Of a stretch of DNA of 64,000 nt, positions 59,630-64,000 are shown piece by piece. The notes beneath the pieces were generated by a model. The model was given only the letters and a program-made list of their open reading frames with translations, made no database searches and was not told the origin of the DNA. A program made the position numbers and the translations under genes. The DNA lies in NCBI GenBank assembly GCA_016297895.1, contig JAEDFS010000002.1, positions 1 to 64,000 of the forward strand, written 5' to 3'. The DNA is from Marvinbryantia sp. Lineage in GTDB: Bacteria > Bacillota > Clostridia > Lachnospirales > Lachnospiraceae. How positions within the stretch are numbered: position 1 is the stretch's first letter; each line of letters opens with the position of its first letter.

Positions 59630-60096
59630 AACTCCTCCTGAATGGATGAAAGGGCCATCTGGCTCAGATGGCTGTTGTGATAGGTTCCGTCAAAGGTAAC
59701 CTCTTTTCCGAACCAGGAGGGTGATACGAAGGAGTTGGCGGTCTCTTCGTCTGGAAATTCCACTTCGGCAAGGATCAGTCGTTCAAAAGGAGGACGGAAG
59801 AGATCCAGCTCGACTGTCAGACCATTTTTCAGCGGAATCAGATACCTCTGTTTGGAAATGAGATTGCCGTCAATTTTTTCTTTTAAATGATAATAAGCCT
59901 GTTCTGTAAGAGGCAGGTTATATTCTTCCCGGGTCATCATGCCCCGACCCTTGTAGGTCAGGATAAAATCGTCATCCTGACGGCGGATGCGGACGACCGG
60001 GTCTGTACAGAGATAACCCTGTTCGATCAGACGACTTTCATATTGTTCCAGGTGTTCCGGTAATGAAGTAATTAAAAATTTTCGTTCAATTTCCAT
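59626..60096 (-). CDS. CYTH-domain protein (triphosphate tunnel metalloenzyme family)
   Basis: This 156-residue protein opens with MEIERKFLI, the ExExK signature of CYTH enzymes, which bind triphosphates in a beta tunnel. Conserved charged strands follow: VRIRRQDDDFILTYKG, LISKQRYLIPL and AEVEFPDEETA. Family activities include inorganic triphosphatase and, rarely, adenylate cyclase; the former is more likely. The start at 60096 follows GGAGG; five more upstream in-frame residues lack support. It is the first gene of a two-gene operon with the HTH gene. Confidence 0.9.
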   Translation of the reverse strand: MEIERKFLITSLPEHLEQYESRLIEQGYLCTDPVVRIRRQDDDFILTYKGRGMMTREEYNLPLTEQAYYHLKEKIDGNLISKQRYLIPLKNGLTVELDLFRPPFERLILAEVEFPDEETANSFVSPSWFGKEVTFDGTYHNSHLSQMALSSIQEEL

Positions 60097-60380
60097 AAAT
60101 ACCTCCAGCAAGATACAGAAGATGGAAGATGAATCCCGCCTCTCCAGGCGGTGAGCAAGAAATATATATCAGTGGCGGGTATCCATCCCTCATCTGATAT
60201 AGAATTATCTGCAAATAATTGTAACAAAGCGGGGAAATGCTGTCAAGCTATGCCTCGCAGCAAGTGCGCCTGCGGCATACTTGAAAAATTTTCTGTGTGG
60301 GGAACTGGTAAAAGCAGAAAAGTTCTGATATGATAAAAAGTAGTCTGCATTGATGGAAAACGGAAAGGAAGATAGAAGAT
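60097..60380. other. 284 bp intergenic region with two hairpins
   Basis: It separates the divergent CYTH and DJ-1 genes. It contains CCGCCT-CTCC-AGGCGG (about 60137-60152) and a longer imperfect stem ATGCC.CGCAG ... CTGCGGCAT (about 60247-60276). No gene or known RNA is seen. A possible -10, TATGAT, lies near 60330. Confidence 0.4.
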
Positions 60381-60935
60381 ATGAGTAAAGTATATGTATT
60401 TCTGGCTGATGGTTTTGAGGAAGTGGAAGGACTGACTGCGGTGGATCTTCTGCGCAGAGCAGGAGTGGAAGTAGTGACCGTATCCATAAACGGGAACAGG
60501 ACTGTGTCAGGATCCCATAAGATCCCGGTGACAGCAGATGCTCTCTTTGAGGAAATCGATGCTTCGGACGCAGATGTTCTGCTTCTTCCGGGCGGCATGC
60601 CGGGAACCACTCATCTGGCGGAGCATGAAGGCTTAGGTACACTCTTAAAAAATGCAGCGGCAAAGGGAACCGGCCTGGCAGCGATCTGTGCGGCACCCAC
60701 TGTGCTGGGAGGCCTGGGACTTTTGCGGGGACGGACGGCAGTCTGCTATCCGGGATGTGAGGGAAAGCTGACCGGAGCGGCCATCGGAAGCGATAATGTA
60801 GAGGTGGACGGCAATATCACCACCAGCAGAGGCGTGGGAACGGCCATCGATTTTGCCCTGGAACTGGTGAAGCAGTTGTGCGGAGAGAAAAAATCAGAGC
60901 AGATCGCAGCGTCCATTCTTTACAAAAGACCCTGA
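60381..60935 (+). CDS. DJ-1/PfpI family protein (YajL-like)
   Basis: This 184-residue protein has the DJ-1 fold. The acidic residue in LADGFEEVEGL and the nucleophile-elbow cysteine C103 in AAICAAPTVLG are both in place, with GGMPGTTHL between. Proteins of the YajL/DJ-1 branch act in protection against oxidative or carbonyl stress; protease activity is unlikely. AGGAAGATAGAAGAT precedes the ATG. It stands alone upstream of the trigger factor gene. Confidence 0.92.
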   Translation: MSKVYVFLADGFEEVEGLTAVDLLRRAGVEVVTVSINGNRTVSGSHKIPVTADALFEEIDASDADVLLLPGGMPGTTHLAEHEGLGTLLKNAAAKGTGLAAICAAPTVLGGLGLLRGRTAVCYPGCEGKLTGAAIGSDNVEVDGNITTSRGVGTAIDFALELVKQLCGEKKSEQIAASILYKRP

Positions 60936-61072
60936 TTGTGTTGATTTTTCGTAAAAAAGGGACTAGCTATTTAGGGAGAACTATGCTATCATAGTAAAAT
61001 GACTGTAAGTATGGGAAAGTATTGTATTCCCGTAAAAGAGATGAGAAGCAAATGAAGGAGGAACTATCTAAG

Positions 61073-62359
61073 ATGAGTCTGCAGGTAGAAAAATTAGAGC
61101 ACAATATGGTAAAACTGACAATTGAAGTCAGCGCAGAAGAGTTTGTGAAAGCAACACAGAGTGCATACCAGAAGAATAAAAACAAAATCAACATCCCGGG
61201 CTTCCGTAAAGGAAAAGCTCCTCAGGCAATGATCGAAAAAATGTACGGCGCAGGAATCTTCTATGAAGATGCTGCCAATGCCCTGATTCCGGGTGCATAC
61301 GATAAAGAAACAGCTGAGTGTGATCTGACACTGGTTTCCCAACCGAAGATCGAAGTAGTACAGATCGAAAAAGGAAAACCTTTCATCTTTACTGCTGAAG
61401 TAGCTGTAAAACCGGAAGTAACCTTAGGCGAATACAAGGGAATGGAAGTTCCGAAGTCAGAGATCGAAGTAACAGAAGAAGAGATCCAGGCTGAAGTGGA
61501 TAAAGAGAGAGAGAATAACTCCAGAACCATCGATGTAGATGACAGAGCAGTAGAAAACGGCGATATGATCAAGCTTGATTTTGACGGTTCCGTAGACGGT
61601 GTTCCCTTTGAAGGCGGCAAGGCTGAGAACTATGACCTGACTATCGGTTCCGGAAGCTTCATCCCGGGATTTGAAGATCAGCTGGTAGGCGCAAAGATCG
61701 GTGAAGAGCTGGATGTAAATGTAACCTTCCCGGAAGAATACCATGCAAAAGAACTGGCAGGAAAAGCTGCTGTATTCAAATGCAAAGTCAATGAGATCAA
61801 AGTAAAAGAGCTTCCGGAAGCAGATGATGACTTCGCTCAGGATGTATCTGATTTTGACACACTGGTTGAGTACAAAGAAGACATCAGAAAGAAACTGACA
61901 GAGAAGAAAGAGACAGCAGCAAAGAATGCAAAAGAGAAGGCTGCAGTAGAAAAAGCGGTAGAAAACGCACAGATGGATATTCCGGCAGCAATGATCGACA
62001 GTCAGGTAAGAAACATGGCAGAAGATTTTGCAAGAAGACTGCAGTCTCAGGGACTGAGCGTTGAGCAGTATTTCCAGTTCACCGGTATGACAGCAGACAA
62101 GATGCTGGAGCAGATGAGACCGGAAGCTGAGACACGTATTAAGAATTCTCTGACACTGGAAGCGATCGCAGCAGCAGAAAACTTCGAGATCTCTGAGGAG
62201 AAGGTAGAAGAAGAGTTGAACAAGATGGCGGAAGCATATAAGATGGAAGTAGAAAAGATCAAAGAGATTATGGGCGAAGCAGGCCTTGAGCAGATCAGGA
62301 ATGACCTGAAGATCCAGGCAGCAGTAGATCTGGTAAGAGATTCTGCAAAGGAAGTCTAA
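61073..62359 (+). CDS. tig: Trigger factor (ribosome-bound chaperone and prolyl isomerase)
   Basis: This 428-residue chaperone meets new proteins at the ribosome exit. The N-terminal ribosome-binding domain contains NIPGFRKGKAPQAMIEKMYG with the GFRxGKxP signature. A FKBP-type isomerase domain follows (about 160-245; DGVPFEGGKAENYDLTIGSG, IPGFEDQLVGAKIGE). The helical arms form the C-terminus. ATG 61073 follows AAGGAGGAA; an in-frame TTG upstream would add 17 residues. It heads the tig-clpP-clpX series, the common order in bacteria. Confidence 0.96.
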   Translation: MSLQVEKLEHNMVKLTIEVSAEEFVKATQSAYQKNKNKINIPGFRKGKAPQAMIEKMYGAGIFYEDAANALIPGAYDKETAECDLTLVSQPKIEVVQIEKGKPFIFTAEVAVKPEVTLGEYKGMEVPKSEIEVTEEEIQAEVDKERENNSRTIDVDDRAVENGDMIKLDFDGSVDGVPFEGGKAENYDLTIGSGSFIPGFEDQLVGAKIGEELDVNVTFPEEYHAKELAGKAAVFKCKVNEIKVKELPEADDDFAQDVSDFDTLVEYKEDIRKKLTEKKETAAKNAKEKAAVEKAVENAQMDIPAAMIDSQVRNMAEDFARRLQSQGLSVEQYFQFTGMTADKMLEQMRPEAETRIKNSLTLEAIAAAENFEISEEKVEEELNKMAEAYKMEVEKIKEIMGEAGLEQIRNDLKIQAAVDLVRDSAKEV

Positions 62360-62366
62360 GCTCAGA

Positions 62367-62386
62367 CGCAGACAGACCCGTCTGCG
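62367..62386 (+). terminator. Hairpin between tig and clpP
   Basis: CGCAGAC (62367-62373) pairs with GTCTGCG (62380-62386). No T-run follows, so it probably affects mRNA stability or processing more than termination. Confidence 0.5.
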
Positions 62387-62404
62387 GGATGGGAGGTAAG
62401 AACA

Positions 62405-62992
62405 GTGACTTATATACCTTATGTCATTGAACAGACAAGCAGGGGCGAGCGCTCCTATGACATTTATTCCAGATTATTGAAAGACAGAATCATTTTCCTG
62501 GGAGAAGAAGTGAACGATGTCAGTGCCAACTCCATCGTAGCGCAGCTTCTGTTCCTGGAATCAGAAGACCCGGGGAAAGATATTCAGCTTTACATCAACA
62601 GTCCCGGAGGTTCCGTGACAGCAGGATGGGCAATCTACGATACCATGCAGTATATCAAATGCGATGTATCTACGATCTGTATGGGCATGGCAGCCAGCAT
62701 GGGAGCATTTCTTTTGGCAGGCGGAACAAAGGGCAAACGAATCGCCCTTCCCAATGCACAGATCATGATCCACCAGCCATCCGGCGGAGCAAAAGGACAG
62801 GCTACGGAGATCAAGATCGTAGCGGAGGAGATTTTAAAGACCAGAAAGAAACTGAACGAGTATCTGGCGGCAAATACCGGCCAGCCTCTGGAAGTGATCG
62901 AAAGAGATACGGAACGTGATCACTATATGTCAGCCGAGGAAGCAAAAGCCTACGGCCTGATCGACATGGTGATCTCAAACCGACAGGCATAG
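62405..62992 (+). CDS. clpP: ATP-dependent Clp protease proteolytic subunit
   Basis: ClpP forms the degradation chamber used with ClpX and other unfoldases. The 195-residue protein has the catalytic S98 in GMAASMGAFLL and H123 in MIHQPSGG, with the third residue in the D171 region (ERDTERDHYMSAEEAKAYGLID). Start: GTG preceded by GGGAGGTAAG; MTYIPYVIEQTSRGERSYDIYSRLL is the usual ClpP start, so the propeptide is short. It lies between tig and clpX. Confidence 0.97.
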   Translation: MTYIPYVIEQTSRGERSYDIYSRLLKDRIIFLGEEVNDVSANSIVAQLLFLESEDPGKDIQLYINSPGGSVTAGWAIYDTMQYIKCDVSTICMGMAASMGAFLLAGGTKGKRIALPNAQIMIHQPSGGAKGQATEIKIVAEEILKTRKKLNEYLAANTGQPLEVIERDTERDHYMSAEEAKAYGLIDMVISNRQA

Positions 62993-63000
62993 GTACAGCA

Positions 63001-63034
63001 GATAAGACTCCTGCATTTTTGTAGGGGTCTTATC
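63001..63034 (+). terminator. Hairpin between clpP and clpX
   Basis: GATAAGACTCCTGC (63001-63014) pairs with GTAGGGGTCTTATC (63021-63034) with two G-U pairs around ATTTTT. There is no T-run after it; it is a partial terminator or processing site. Confidence 0.55.
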
Positions 63035-63098
63035 GGGCATTTGGCAAAATGGAAATTTGACGACACAAACTTGAATAAATGGTTGCGAGGTAGAGTAA

Positions 63099-64000
63099 AT
63101 GGCAGGAAGAATCGGAGAGCAGAAGATCAGATGCTCTTTTTGCAATAAAAGTGAAGATCAGGTACACAAGCTGATCGCCGGACCGGGCGGAGTCTATATC
63201 TGTGACAGCTGTGTTGATATCTGTCGGGAGATCATTGAAGAAGAGTTGGCAGAAGAGTATGCCAGGGAAGATACCGAAGAAATCAATCTGCTCAAACCCC
63301 AGGAGATCAAAGAAGTGCTGGATGACTATGTGATCGGACAGGACAACGCAAAAAAAGCACTAGCAGTTGCAGTGTACAACCACTATAAGCGGATCCTGGC
63401 CGGAAAAGATCTGGGTGTGGAACTGCAGAAGAGCAATATTCTCATGCTTGGCCCTACAGGAAGCGGAAAGACATACCTGGCCCAGACACTGGCAAGACTT
63501 CTCAACGTCCCCTTCGCCATTGCGGACGCCACGACCCTGACAGAAGCAGGTTACGTGGGAGAAGACGTAGAAAACATTCTTTTGAAAATTATCCAGGCTG
63601 CGGACGGAGATATTGCCCGGGCCCAGCATGGAATTATTTATATTGACGAGATCGACAAGATCACCAGAAAATCCGAAAATGCATCCATCACCAGAGACGT
63701 ATCCGGTGAGGGCGTGCAGCAGGCTCTTCTTAAGATCCTGGAAGGAACTGTTGCCAGTGTTCCGCCCCAGGGAGGAAGAAAGCATCCCCAGCAGGAATTG
63801 ATTCCCATCGATACCACAGATATTCTGTTTATCTGCGGCGGAGCCTTTGAGGGACTGGATAAGATCATCGAGACCAGAATGGACACTAAGACCATAGGAT
63901 TTAACCGGACTCTTGGAGCAAAAGAAGAAAAGAATGTGGGAGAGGTTCTGAAAAATGCCGTTCCCCAGGACTTTGTAAAATACGGCATGATCCCGGAATT
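63099..64000 (+). CDS. clpX: ATP-dependent Clp protease ATP-binding subunit ClpX (3' end cut by window)
   Basis: The first 300 codons of ClpX, open to the last base of the window. The N-terminal zinc domain has C12, C15, C35 and C38 (RCSFCNK ... YICDSCVD). The AAA+ module has Walker A GPTGSGKT (118-125), ADATTLTEAGYVGEDVE, Walker B IIYIDEIDK and the ISRDVSGEGVQQALLK block with ITRDVSGEGVQQALLK here. ClpX unfolds proteins and feeds them to ClpP, encoded upstream. GAGGTAGAG precedes the ATG. About 120 residues should lie beyond the window. Confidence 0.96.
   Translation, partial: MAGRIGEQKIRCSFCNKSEDQVHKLIAGPGGVYICDSCVDICREIIEEELAEEYAREDTEEINLLKPQEIKEVLDDYVIGQDNAKKALAVAVYNHYKRILAGKDLGVELQKSNILMLGPTGSGKTYLAQTLARLLNVPFAIADATTLTEAGYVGEDVENILLKIIQAADGDIARAQHGIIYIDEIDKITRKSENASITRDVSGEGVQQALLKILEGTVASVPPQGGRKHPQQELIPIDTTDILFICGGAFEGLDKIIETRMDTKTIGFNRTLGAKEEKNVGEVLKNAVPQDFVKYGMIPE

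Overview
The window reads as chromosome of an anaerobic, Gram-positive gut-type Firmicute, most likely a member of the Lachnospiraceae (Clostridia). The evidence is AGGAGG-type ribosome binding sites nearly everywhere, class III (anaerobic) ribonucleotide reductase, a CIRCE heat-shock operator, an ECF transporter module beside truA, a FeoA-FeoB fusion and the tig-clpP-clpX order. The species is an inference; no rRNA is present. One tRNA gene, tRNA-Gly(CCC), was found.

Layout. 1-11038 is an accessory, visibly AT-richer region: the end of a tyrosine recombinase overlapping an IS91-family Y2 transposase, 635 bp of structured non-coding DNA, three small cargo-like genes (GNAT, SdpI-like, DUF7309-like), a nested hairpin region, and a complete Wadjet anti-plasmid operon jetABCD. 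11039-19971 holds a peptide ABC transporter (D-F-A-B-C) followed by an X-Pro peptidase, an odd cyclophilin and an XRE-cupin regulator, closed by a convergent PucR-type regulator. 20173-26340 is an amino-acid or amine catabolic operon: two class III aminotransferases, a cytidylate-kinase-like protein, an APC permease and an Fe-dependent alcohol dehydrogenase. Both aminotransferase genes sit behind similar terminator-like leader hairpins.

26526-36397 is a mixed stretch: an orphan LarE with three cysteines, an NCS2 purine permease, a small MscS channel, a GGDEF-EAL protein, a Lon protease with a CIRCE element over its promoter, and FeoAB. 36452-41823 is a compact biosynthetic cluster: a divergent TetR repressor with a perfect palindromic operator, an SCP2-like protein, an alpha/beta hydrolase, a free-standing condensation domain, an acyl carrier protein and an adenylate-forming ligase. 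It looks like a minimal NRPS-like pathway for an acyl conjugate and is the best candidate here for uncharacterised biology.

41973-64000 is mostly core metabolism and proteostasis: thioredoxin, a ModE-MocA fusion, nrdDG with NrdR boxes, divergent aroE and aroD, exonuclease III, lrgAB, a cyclophilin, a GNAT protein, the methionine importer metQNI, malQ, ecfA1-ecfA2-ecfT-truA, a CYTH/HTH pair, a DJ-1 protein, trigger factor, ClpP and the first 300 codons of ClpX, cut by the window edge. Gene calls rest on motifs and family resemblance read by eye; no database search was run.
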